This document shows positions 55,088-62,177 of a DNA stretch of 64,000 nt, piece by piece. The stretch is taken from NCBI RefSeq assembly GCF_009712425.2, contig NZ_VCJR02000001.1, positions 872,001-936,000 of the forward strand. Reading direction: 5' to 3'. The notes under the pieces were generated by a model. The model was not told where the DNA came from, did not search any database, and saw only the letters and a program-made list of their open reading frames with translations. The stretch is from Aquisalinus luteolus (GTDB lineage: Bacteria > Pseudomonadota > Alphaproteobacteria > Caulobacterales > Parvularculaceae). The position numbers were made by a program, and so were the translations under genes. Position 1 is the stretch's first letter. Each line of letters opens with the position of its first letter.

Positions 55088-55141
55088 ATTCTTGCAGTCA
55101 GTTTGATGCCCGGTAAGCTGCGAGGTAAGAGGAACGCCTTC

Positions 55142-55429
55142 ATGAAAGCCATTCACGTCAAGCTCGCCATTGCGATCGTTCTCGATCTTGCCGACTTCTT
55201 CATCGGGCGTATTCCCGGCTGGGGCACAGCGTTCGATTTCGTGCTGGCGCTGGTCGGCTTTGCCATGTTCGGGTGGAAGGGCTTTGCCCAGCTTTGGGAG
55301 GTTGTGGATTTCACCGACCAGATCGACGGCTTCGTGCCGACGCTGACGCTGATCGCGCTCGCCGAACTGCGCGAGGAGCGCAAGGCAGCGGGTAAATCTG
55401 CTGCTAAATCCGGCGGCAAGCGCAAATAG
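55142..55429 (+). CDS. Small membrane protein, unknown
   Basis: A 95-residue protein with two hydrophobic helices (about 5-22 and 30-50), a charged middle and a Lys-rich C-terminus KSAAKSGGKRK. The ATG at 55142 has AGAGGAAC upstream. It lies between a hydrolase gene and an oxidoreductase gene on the same strand. Family unknown; a basic tail with two helices suggests an inner-membrane regulator or small structural protein. Confidence 0.7.
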   Translation: MKAIHVKLAIAIVLDLADFFIGRIPGWGTAFDFVLALVGFAMFGWKGFAQLWEVVDFTDQIDGFVPTLTLIALAELREERKAAGKSAAKSGGKRK

Positions 55430-55513
55430 TCCAACTGCACCTTTTCCTTGGCGGCTGGCATGAGAGGCTTATCCTCACGCCCAACATTTGAAACGAACAG
55501 GAAAGGGCCAGCC

Positions 55514-56557
55514 ATGAGCATCCCCGAAACCGCGAAAGAAATTCATCTCGTCGACTACCCCAAGGGCAAGCCGACTGCTGACATCTATGAAGTTGTCGAT
55601 GCGCCGGTTCGCGAGCCGGGTGAGGGGGAGATCCTGATGCGGGTCGTATTCATGTCGGTCGACCCCTATATGCGCGGGCGCATGAACCCTCATGTCAAAA
55701 GCTACATTCCACCGTTCCAGAAGGGCGAGGTGCTGGATGGCGGCGCGGTCGGGCAGGTGATCAAGTCGAACAGCGAGAAGTTCGCCGAAGGCGATTATGT
55801 CGTCGGCTATAATGGCGGCTGGCGTGAATATTACACGGGGCCGACGGATGGCTTTAACAAGGTGGACCCGTCACTGGCACCATTGTCTGCCTATCTCGGC
55901 GTCCTCGGCATGCCGGGCTTTACCGCCTGGGCAGGGATGAGCCAGATCCTCGAGCCGAAAGAGGGTGATGTGCTGTTCGTCTCCGGGGCTGCAGGGGCGG
56001 TCGGGTCCATGGTCGGCCAGCTTGGCAAGATCAAGGGTTGCAAGGTCATCGGGTCTGCGGGGTCGGCAGAGAAATGCGACTGGCTGACCGGCGAGCTCGG
56101 CTTCGATGTCGCGCTGAACTACAAGGACTACGCAAACTCGACCGAGCTGACCAAGGCGCTGTCCGAGGCCGCAGGCAAGGGCGGCGTGAACTGCTATTTC
56201 GAGAATGTCGGCGGCATGCATCTGGAGGCGGCGATCAACTGCATCGCCTTTGGCGGTCGCATCGCCCTGTGCGGGATGATCTCCAACTATAACGATACCA
56301 AGCCCGAGCCGGGGCCCTACAACCTCACGAACCTGATCGGGCGCGGCGTGAAGATGCAGGGTTATATCGTGTCCAATTTCATGCATCTGGCGCGGGACTT
56401 CTATGCGGAGGTCGGGCCGATGCTGGCGGGCGGCAAGATCCATTTCCGCGAGACGGTCTATGAAGGGCTGGAGAAAGCGCCAGAGGCTTTCAACGGCCTG
56501 TTCGAGGGCGCAAATACCGGTAAAGCCGTCGTGCGTGTAGGCCCTGACAAGGCCTGA
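55514..56557 (+). CDS. NADP-dependent oxidoreductase (MDR, PTGR/CurA-like)
   Basis: A 347-residue zinc-independent medium-chain reductase. The coenzyme motif SGAAGAVGSMVGQLGKIKG, the family signature SVDPYMRGRM and IALCGMISNYN match the leukotriene B4 12-hydroxydehydrogenase / alkenal reductase group that reduces alpha,beta-unsaturated carbonyls with NADPH. ATG at 55514 has AAAGGGCC upstream. A terminator follows at 56571. The gene is the last chromosomal gene before the integrated element. Confidence 0.93.
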   Translation: MSIPETAKEIHLVDYPKGKPTADIYEVVDAPVREPGEGEILMRVVFMSVDPYMRGRMNPHVKSYIPPFQKGEVLDGGAVGQVIKSNSEKFAEGDYVVGYNGGWREYYTGPTDGFNKVDPSLAPLSAYLGVLGMPGFTAWAGMSQILEPKEGDVLFVSGAAGAVGSMVGQLGKIKGCKVIGSAGSAEKCDWLTGELGFDVALNYKDYANSTELTKALSEAAGKGGVNCYFENVGGMHLEAAINCIAFGGRIALCGMISNYNDTKPEPGPYNLTNLIGRGVKMQGYIVSNFMHLARDFYAEVGPMLAGGKIHFRETVYEGLEKAPEAFNGLFEGANTGKAVVRVGPDKA

Positions 56558-56570
56558 GGCCCGCCGTTCT

Positions 56571-56607
56571 GACCCTGCAGGTCTGTGGAAAAGCAGGGTC
56601 AATTTTT
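56571..56607 (+). terminator. Rho-independent terminator
   Basis: GACCCTGC (56571-56578) pairs with GCAGGGTC (56593-56600) around a 14-base loop, followed by AATTTTTT. It ends the oxidoreductase transcript. Confidence 0.8.
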
Positions 56608-56708
56608 TCTGGCTTTTTTTCTGCCATCGGCACCCGATAGTGCTTGACGACGCATCGGGCGCCTATTAGACAAACGCTTCTCGCCGCAAGGCGATCCAAG
56701 TGAAATGC

Positions 56709-56785
56709 GCGGGTGTAGCTCAGTTGGTTAGAGTGCCGGCCTGTCACGCCGGAGGTCGCGGGTTCGAGCCCCGTCACTCGCGCCA
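56709..56785 (+). tRNA. tRNA-Asp (GTC)
   Basis: A complete 77-base tRNA with encoded CCA: acceptor stem GCGGGTG/CACTCGC (one G-U pair), D arm with AGCTCAGTTGGTTAGAG, anticodon stem CCGGC/GCCGG with loop CTGTCAC (anticodon GTC at 56743-56745), and T arm GGGTTCGAGCCCC. It reads aspartate codons. The tyrosine recombinase gene downstream and the conjugation genes beyond indicate that its 3' end is the attachment site of the inserted element, which has kept the tRNA intact. Confidence 0.97.
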
Positions 56786-56861
56786 TTTCAAAAAATATTA
56801 TCCAATAAAATCAATGACTTACAGGCAAACGGCAGGCGTCGTGCGCCGTTTTGCGTCCAAG

Positions 56862-56894
56862 TGGGATACAAATTGGATACAAAATGGGATACAA
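56862..56894. repeat. Three direct GGATACAA repeats before integrase
   Basis: TGGGATACAA (56862-56871), TTGGATACAA (56873-56882) and TGGGATACAA (56885-56894), with 11- and 12-base periodicity, close to one helical turn. They lie about 80-110 bases from the tRNA end and stop just before the integrase start at 56901. Such phased repeats are expected for recombinase arm-type or excisionase sites, or for a site where the integrase controls its own promoter. Confidence 0.55.
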
Positions 56895-56900
56895 GGGCGC

Positions 56901-58310
56901 ATGCAGGAAGCCCCCGATCCCGACCGGTTTTTGCTCCGGCGCGGCAAGCGCTGGTACTATCAGCGCCGCGTCCCCGGACAGTTCTCGCATCTCGACGGGC
57001 GCCGCTTTGCGAAGGTCTCGCTGAAGACAGGATCCCTCGAGATTGCCCGGCTGCGACGCGACCAGCTCGCAGAGGCGGACGATCAATACTGGATGGCGCT
57101 GGCCGCCGAGGCGGCAAGTCCGGGCGGCCAGGGGCCGACCGTGAGAACCGCGCTCGAACACCGCTACAAGGCGGCCATCGCCCGGGCGATGGCTTTCGGC
57201 TTTTCCTACGCGCCGGCCGAACCGCTGGCCGAGGGCCGGAGCATCGCCGAACTCATGGAGCGCATCCGCACGCTCGAGGCCAATGCCGACAGGTCCGGCG
57301 ACCCGCGCCGCGCCGATAGCGAAGCATTGCTCGGCGGCACGCCCGACCCGGCTACCGGCATCACGGTGTCGGAAGCCTTCGAGCTCTATGTCAGCCGGAT
57401 CGCCTTCGACGATCAGTTCAACAAGTCCCAGACCCAGCGCCGCTCCTGGGAAAAGACCAAGCGCACCTCGATCGCCTATTTCATCGAACAGATGGGCGAC
57501 CTGCCGCTCGGCGAGATTACCCGCGACAAGGCGCTGGAATATCGCGACTGGTGGATGGAGCGCATGCAGCCGCGCGCTGGCGATGCCAGGCCGGTCGCGC
57601 CCAATACCGCCAATCGCCATATCGGCAATATCCGCTCGCTGCTGAAGCGTTATCACGAGCATGTTGGCGCCACCGATTTCGAGGATCCGTTCCGGGGGTT
57701 CTTTTTCTCCGGGAAGACCGAGGCCAGGCGCGCCTCCTTCAGTGATGACTGGGTGCGCACTCGTATCCTGGTGCCGGGCCTCTTCGACGGGCTCCGGCTG
57801 GAGCTGCGCGTCCTGATCTATCTGCTGATCGAGACCGGCGCGCGCCTGAGCGAACTGGTGAACCTGCGCGCCGAGGACATCCGGCTGGGCGCCGGGGTTC
57901 CGCATATAGCGATCCGGCCCGAGCAGAATCGCGAACTGAAGACGGAAGACTCCCGCCGCGAAATCCCGCTGGTCGGTGTTGCCGAGATCGCCATGCGGGC
58001 CTGTCCTGAGGGGTTTGCCCATTATCGCGACAAGAGCACGCTCGTCTCGGCCAATCTCATGAAGGCGTTCCGCCAGCGCAATCTTCTGCCATCGTCAGAC
58101 CACGTTGTTTATTCCTTCCGGCATTCCTTCGAGGACCGCATGCTCGAGGGCGGGCTCGATTACGGGCTTCGCTGCGCCCTGATGGGGCACAAGAACAACC
58201 GGCCCGAATATGGCATTGGCGGTTCGCTCGAATACCGGGGAAAGGAACTGATGAAAATCGCTCATCCCTTCGAGGCGGGACTGTTCGGCGGGATCAGGAC
58301 GCCGCGGTAA
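56901..58310 (+). CDS. Tyrosine-type site-specific recombinase (integrase)
   Basis: A 469-residue recombinase. The N-terminal DUF6538-like part reads RRGKRWYYQRRVPGQFSHLDGRRF, then a core-binding domain. The catalytic domain has Arg in ETGARLSELVNL (about residue 315), the box-II segment VYSFRHSFEDRM (Tyr instead of the first His), LMGHKNNRPEYG and a C-terminal EYRGKELMKIA with the probable nucleophile Tyr. It would integrate and excise the element at tRNA-Asp. The ATG at 56901 follows the phased repeats; an earlier in-frame reading would use the tRNA itself. Confidence 0.93.
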   Translation: MQEAPDPDRFLLRRGKRWYYQRRVPGQFSHLDGRRFAKVSLKTGSLEIARLRRDQLAEADDQYWMALAAEAASPGGQGPTVRTALEHRYKAAIARAMAFGFSYAPAEPLAEGRSIAELMERIRTLEANADRSGDPRRADSEALLGGTPDPATGITVSEAFELYVSRIAFDDQFNKSQTQRRSWEKTKRTSIAYFIEQMGDLPLGEITRDKALEYRDWWMERMQPRAGDARPVAPNTANRHIGNIRSLLKRYHEHVGATDFEDPFRGFFFSGKTEARRASFSDDWVRTRILVPGLFDGLRLELRVLIYLLIETGARLSELVNLRAEDIRLGAGVPHIAIRPEQNRELKTEDSRREIPLVGVAEIAMRACPEGFAHYRDKSTLVSANLMKAFRQRNLLPSSDHVVYSFRHSFEDRMLEGGLDYGLRCALMGHKNNRPEYGIGGSLEYRGKELMKIAHPFEAGLFGGIRTPR

Positions 58311-58336
58311 AGAGCGACCTTTTTGGCGCCAGCTCG

Positions 58337-59269
58337 CTATAGCCGGTCGGCGTGCTCGGCGATCCGATCCAGAATGGCTAAAAAGTCTGGCATGTCCCGA
58401 TAATAGAGCGCGCTGGTTGCCTGATACGCCTTTTCGTAAATCTCGCGGGTCTGGTCGTCGCTCAGGAGAAACGCCTCGTTTCGCGAGATGCGCTGTTCGT
58501 CTGCCTGCCGAAAGCGCGTTTCCTTGTGGGCGATGTAGTCATCGGTGCCGATGAAGGACCGGACATCGGCGCAGTCCAGAAGACAGTACACATCGTAATA
58601 ATGGCGCATGAAGTTTTGCTGCAGCGAGCCGGTTTCCTGCTGCTTCCGGAACTTTGTCGATATCGTCTGCAGTTTTTCGACGAAAGTGTAGCCGGGCTCA
58701 TAGCAGGGCACACCGAAGGCGCGATTGTCTTCGATATCGGAAAGGTCGCTCTGGCGCGCGCGCTCGAACGCCCAGGAAGAGATATCGCAGGGGCGGTTCG
58801 GTGCTGTCTCGTCGAAGCCGGCTTCAAGCAGCACGCCTTGCTTTACGCCCTCCGGCACCGCGTTGACGCTGTCATAGTTCATCCGGATGCCGGCATTGCG
58901 CATGCGCTCGTCGTCAAAGGCGAGATCGCGTTGCACCGTGATGCCGGGGATACGGATGTCGTCGGCCAGCGCGTCGAAATAGGCGCGGCGCGCCTCGATA
59001 TGGGCCTGCTTCCTATGGTTCCGGCCGACTGCCAGTGTATCCGGCGGCATGATCTTGATGTCGATATCTTCCGAGAAGTGGTGGATGAGACGGTACCCCT
59101 TGGACAGGGAGGTGCCGCCCTTCAGTTCGAACGCGTAGCCGGCCCTTTGCAGTCCGTGGAGGCAATGCATGATCCAGTAGTCTTTTTCCACGAGGGCGGG
59201 GTCGATGTCGAGTTCGCCACCGGCGACCGCGAGAAGGTCGGGAAAATCGGGTGCCTCGTGCAGGAACAT
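58337..59269 (-). CDS. AbiEii/AbiGii nucleotidyltransferase toxin
   Basis: A 310-residue protein of the type IV toxin family. The nucleotidyltransferase motifs are FELKGGTSLSKGYRL (about 48-62) and HHFSEDIDIKIMP (about 63-76), followed by a helical region with YTFVEKLQTISTKFR. In AbiE systems this domain binds GTP or CTP and inhibits growth unless neutralised by AbiEi; it gives abortive infection against some phages. The start overlaps the antitoxin gene stop by one base (TGATG). On an element, the pair can protect the host or stabilise the element. Confidence 0.92.
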   Translation of the reverse strand: MFLHEAPDFPDLLAVAGGELDIDPALVEKDYWIMHCLHGLQRAGYAFELKGGTSLSKGYRLIHHFSEDIDIKIMPPDTLAVGRNHRKQAHIEARRAYFDALADDIRIPGITVQRDLAFDDERMRNAGIRMNYDSVNAVPEGVKQGVLLEAGFDETAPNRPCDISSWAFERARQSDLSDIEDNRAFGVPCYEPGYTFVEKLQTISTKFRKQQETGSLQQNFMRHYYDVYCLLDCADVRSFIGTDDYIAHKETRFRQADEQRISRNEAFLLSDDQTREIYEKAYQATSALYYRDMPDFLAILDRIAEHADRL

Positions 59270-59862
59270 CAGGCTACCGCGTGCGCGTCGTCGGCGAGCA
59301 CGGGGCCGAGCAGGCGTTTTGCCCGCTGACCGCCATAGTCCCGGACCGCCTTTTTGAGAGCTTGCCTGTCCATCTGCCTTGCGCGCTCCTTCGCCCGGCT
59401 TGCAAGCGCATCCTGGTCCTCGGCCAGCCGGCCGAGATTGTCGACCAGATCGACCAGCAGAAACTCCGGCGTGACCCTGGTCGGGAACCAGGGTTTCTGG
59501 CGGAAATCATATTTGCGTCCGTCGAGCTCATGACGGCCATGCCGCTTGGCGTTGTAGACAATTGTCTCATTGTAAAGCTGCGTCGCACCGACGCCGAGAC
59601 CATTATAGGCATTCGGCGAGACCATCAGGAAACGATCATCCTTCAGGAAACGCTCCACGAGCTTGTCCGGCGCTGCGGGCGCATCGCCGAAGCGGGTTTT
59701 CCGGGGCGTCCGATAAAGACCGGCCGATACCTTCACCAGCCGCCCTTCCTCGACCAGCTGGCGCAGATGGCGGTCAACGGACTTGGACCAGCGCGCGAGA
59801 TCGGCGCGCCGGTAAACCTGGCCAGGCCGAAGCTTCCTTTTCAAATCACTCAAGGCCGTCAT
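59269..59862 (-). CDS. AbiEi-like antitoxin / DUF6088 regulator
   Basis: A 197-residue protein with an N-terminal winged helix (about 1-60: LRPGQVYRRADLARWSK and VDRHLRQLVEEGRLVKVSAGLY) and a C-terminal part with NAYNGLGVGATQLYNETIVY. It resembles the AbiEi family, DNA-binding antitoxins that repress the abiE promoter and prevent toxicity. Strong ribosome-binding site AGGAGGACGCC. A candidate promoter with an operator-type palindrome lies 50 bases upstream. No other neutralising gene is present. Confidence 0.88.
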   Translation of the reverse strand: MTALSDLKRKLRPGQVYRRADLARWSKSVDRHLRQLVEEGRLVKVSAGLYRTPRKTRFGDAPAAPDKLVERFLKDDRFLMVSPNAYNGLGVGATQLYNETIVYNAKRHGRHELDGRKYDFRQKPWFPTRVTPEFLLVDLVDNLGRLAEDQDALASRAKERARQMDRQALKKAVRDYGGQRAKRLLGPVLADDAHAVA

Positions 59863-59908
59863 GGCGTCCTCCTTTGGCCAAACTTAGGCCCATAGCCCAA
59901 AAAATGCA

Positions 59909-59919
59909 AGTATTATACT
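59909..59919 (-). promoter_or_regulatory. AbiE promoter -10 within AGTAT-ATACT palindrome
   Basis: On the minus strand the sequence reads CAGTATAATACT: a perfect -10 box TATAAT (59912-59917) sits inside an 11-base palindrome of five-base arms. The -10 is about 50 bases upstream of the AbiEi start. No consensus -35 is present at 16-18 bases, which is usual for activated or tightly repressed promoters. The palindrome fits autoregulation by AbiEi. Confidence 0.5.
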
Positions 59920-60263
59920 GTAAAATTCATGCAAAACATGGCGCCTGAAGCTGGTGTAAGTTACGGGAATTAAATAACATTTACATATTTCTGGAGCGTA
60001 ACGGTTCTTGGGTACAGTCTCCGCGTCAGGGGCGTGCTGGGTGGGCGATTTGGACATGACGGCGACGATGCTGCCGCTATCGGCCGTCCTGCGGACTTTC
60101 ACTGAAGGGCCGAACGTGGGCGGCAGTCGCGAACGACGGCGTCATGCTCGTCGCGCGATTACGGATCACCGCCAGCGCGACTCGTGGCAAGTGGAATATC
60201 ACAGTTGTACCGCGTTGATGGGCGCCGCGGTTTGGCGCGGCGGGCGGTAACTTGGGGGAAAAC
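59920..60263. other. Non-coding gap between AbiE and nuclease genes
   Basis: About 340 bases without a convincing gene. The left third is AT-rich (TTAAATAACATTTACAT near 59970) and carries the AbiE promoter region; the rest is GC-rich. A hairpin GCCGCG-GTTTGG-CGCGGC at 60224-60241 lies just before the nuclease ribosome-binding site GGGGGAAAAC and could modulate its translation. I see no RNA gene. Confidence 0.5.
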
Positions 60264-61265
60264 ATGATTTCACGACACTTGCTAAGCCTGTGCGCGATCT
60301 TTGTCCTGTCGGCTTGCAGCCATGGAATTGAGACGCAGGCGCCGCCGCCGGCAGCGCGCGAAGTTGCTGCCGCGCCTGCGCAAGCGGCGTTCACCGGGCC
60401 GCTGCGCTGCGAGAGCCTAAGCGGCCCGGCGCGCGAGCGGGCTCTCGGCCTGCATGCATTTGGCGGTGTCCCGTCCGACGGACCGGTCCTGGTGCGCCGG
60501 GCCTATGTCACCGAATATGACGCGGCCCACCGGACGCCGCGATGGACCGCGTGGCATGCGGCGCCGTCCTATCGCGAGACCCCGAAACGGGAGGGACGAT
60601 GGTCGAGTTTCCGGAGCGATCCGGATGTCGAGGATCCGGTCGGCACAAGGGACTATGTCGGGCAGTATGCCTCGCCAGACAATTTTGCCCGCGGCCATCT
60701 TGCGCCCTATTACATTTCCGGCGGCGACCGCGATGGCGACGAGCTTCTTGCGGCGCTGGCCTCGGACCGGGTCACTCTGTCCGATCCTGATGATGCCTGT
60801 GCGGTCTATGAGATCAATTACATGACCAATATCGCGCCGCAATATCATGCCGCCTTCAACGGCACCGGGGACGGCGGGCAGGCGGGCTTGTGGTACCAGC
60901 TGGAAACCGAGATCCGAGGGCTGGTCGATCAGGGCACGGAATTGCACCTGTTTGCCGGGACCATCTACGCCGACGCGCCGCAAAGGGTCGGGCCGGACCA
61001 GGATATCGCGGTGCCGGACATGTTCTACAAGATCATCATCCAGAATGAGGAAGCCGTCGCCTTTCTGTTCGCCCATCGTCGCCGGCTTTCCGAAGACGCC
61101 TGTGCGCTGGACGCTGTCCTGGAAGACTGTATCACCACCATCGCCGAAATCGAGCGTCTAACCGGGCTCGACTTCCTGGCCGGGCTTTCCGACGCTCGCG
61201 AACAGCGCATCGAGAATGCGAATGGCGTTGCTGCTTGGAGGTCGTGGTCAGCCGGGCGGTCATGA
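60264..61265 (+). CDS. Secreted DNA/RNA non-specific endonuclease (lipoprotein)
   Basis: A 333-residue lipoprotein with lipobox LSAC at about residues 15-18 and a Pro/Ala-rich linker. The catalytic core is the beta-beta-alpha-metal nuclease fold: NFARGHLAPYY carries the catalytic His, and YMTNIAPQYHAAFN and LWYQLE the metal Asn and substrate positions. The first residue of the canonical DRGH is Ala, but Ser and Ala occur in relatives such as EndoG-type nucleases. It would degrade DNA and RNA at the cell surface or periplasm. It is on the plus strand, facing the trb genes. Confidence 0.9.
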   Translation: MISRHLLSLCAIFVLSACSHGIETQAPPPAAREVAAAPAQAAFTGPLRCESLSGPARERALGLHAFGGVPSDGPVLVRRAYVTEYDAAHRTPRWTAWHAAPSYRETPKREGRWSSFRSDPDVEDPVGTRDYVGQYASPDNFARGHLAPYYISGGDRDGDELLAALASDRVTLSDPDDACAVYEINYMTNIAPQYHAAFNGTGDGGQAGLWYQLETEIRGLVDQGTELHLFAGTIYADAPQRVGPDQDIAVPDMFYKIIIQNEEAVAFLFAHRRRLSEDACALDAVLEDCITTIAEIERLTGLDFLAGLSDAREQRIENANGVAAWRSWSAGRS

Positions 61266-61294
61266 CGGCTCACGGCCCGGTATTATTGAGGGAG

Positions 61295-61588
61295 TCAGTA
61301 TGGCCCCGTCGTCTGACAGCTGCCATCCACCTCATGGGCGCACGGAGCCGGATCGCACGGCGGACGGCCCCGCGGACTCGCGATCCGTCGGCGGCCTTGC
61401 GCGAGGGCAAACCGTTTCAGATGGCGGGCAAGGCGCGCCGAGCGGGCACGCCGCGATTCGAGTTCGGCCTCCAGCCTTTCGAGGATCGGCCAATAGGCCT
61501 CGCCATGCAGTTCGATGACACGGGCGACGGTTGCCATTGCCCGTTCGATGTCGTCATCGGAATAGGATCTTTTCGGGTCGAACTGCAT
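61295..61588 (-). CDS. Conserved ICE-associated small protein
   Basis: A 97-residue protein: an N-terminal helical region (about 10-60: DIERAMATVARVIELHGEAYWPILERLEAEL) and an Arg-rich basic middle. The segment YWPILERLEAEL matches small unknown proteins that accompany DUF736 genes in alphaproteobacterial conjugative elements. A possible DNA contact is suggested only by its Arg-rich tail. Its ribosome-binding site is weak. It is last in the visible trb transcript, 20 bases after the DUF736 stop. Confidence 0.72.
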   Translation of the reverse strand: MQFDPKRSYSDDDIERAMATVARVIELHGEAYWPILERLEAELESRRARSARLARHLKRFALAQGRRRIASPRGRPPCDPAPCAHEVDGSCQTTGPY

Positions 61589-61608
61589 GGCGATGACAGT
61601 CCCGAGGG

Positions 61609-61923
61609 TCAGCCCGATTTAGGCCGGTTCCAGACCATCACCCCGGTAGCGTCTTCCTCATTCTCGAAAAAGGCCGCGCGCATCGGCGCGGCAAAGGCCG
61701 GATCATCCAGCCTGACGGCGAGATAGGGCGTCTCGCCATCCCTGGATTCCTCGCGCCAGGCGGCGCCGAGCTCCGCGCCGCCGGCATAGAGGCGATAGTC
61801 GGGCGCATCGTCATTCGCCTTGTCCTTGTTCGGCACGAGTTGCGCCTTGACGTTGATGGTCATGGTACGGATGGTGCCGGTATAGCGGCCATCCTTGAGC
61901 GTGAAACTTCCGATCTGTGCCAT
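61609..61923 (-). CDS. DUF736 protein
   Basis: A 104-residue protein with the DUF736 signature: MAQIGSFTLKDGRYTGTI at the start, APDYRLYAGGAELGAAW in the middle and ATGVMVWNRPK at the end. The domain forms an OB-like or all-beta fold and is nearly restricted to proteobacterial conjugative plasmids and ICEs, where it lies near trbI. Its function in conjugation is not known. The ATG at 61921-61923 gives the conserved start; a longer in-frame reading is not supported. Confidence 0.93.
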   Translation of the reverse strand: MAQIGSFTLKDGRYTGTIRTMTINVKAQLVPNKDKANDDAPDYRLYAGGAELGAAWREESRDGETPYLAVRLDDPAFAAPMRAAFFENEEDATGVMVWNRPKSG

Positions 61924-61928
61924 GTCAG

Positions 61929-62177
61929 TTACCTTTCCTTTCTGGCAGTGGAGGGCTTGCCGGCACCGAGTGCCTTGCGCGCCCGTTTGAACCCGGCATC
62001 GGCGCCGAGAAAGCTTTCGAGCATCGCCGGGATCAGCGTTTCGGGCTTTTCCTGCGTGCCATAGACCTGGCGATAGATTTCGGCGTAATCGGTCAGCGCG
62101 GCGGCAAGCTCGGGATCGAGCGAAATGCTCATGCGCACCGGTGTGCGATCGCGCAAGCGTTCCAGTCGCAGCGTCAT
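61929..62177 (-). CDS. DUF2274 protein
   Basis: An 82-residue protein with RTPVRMSISLDPELAAALTDYAEIYRQVYG, matching DUF2274. It has the outline of a ribbon-helix-helix DNA-binding protein, with the strand RMSISL and the helices that follow, so it may be a small regulator. It starts four bases inside the 3' end of trbI (ATGA overlap) and is followed by DUF736 five bases later. The trio trbI-DUF2274-DUF736 is a standard module in these elements. Confidence 0.92.
   Translation of the reverse strand: MTLRLERLRDRTPVRMSISLDPELAAALTDYAEIYRQVYGTQEKPETLIPAMLESFLGADAGFKRARKALGAGKPSTARKER

Noticed and set aside
56862-56894. Short repeats considered as a CRISPR array
   Set aside because: Units are about 10 bases with 1-2 base gaps; there are no spacers and no cas genes.
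56700-56900. Integrase start inside the tRNA gene
   Set aside because: The frame is open there by chance of tRNA sequence; the conserved domain begins after 56901.
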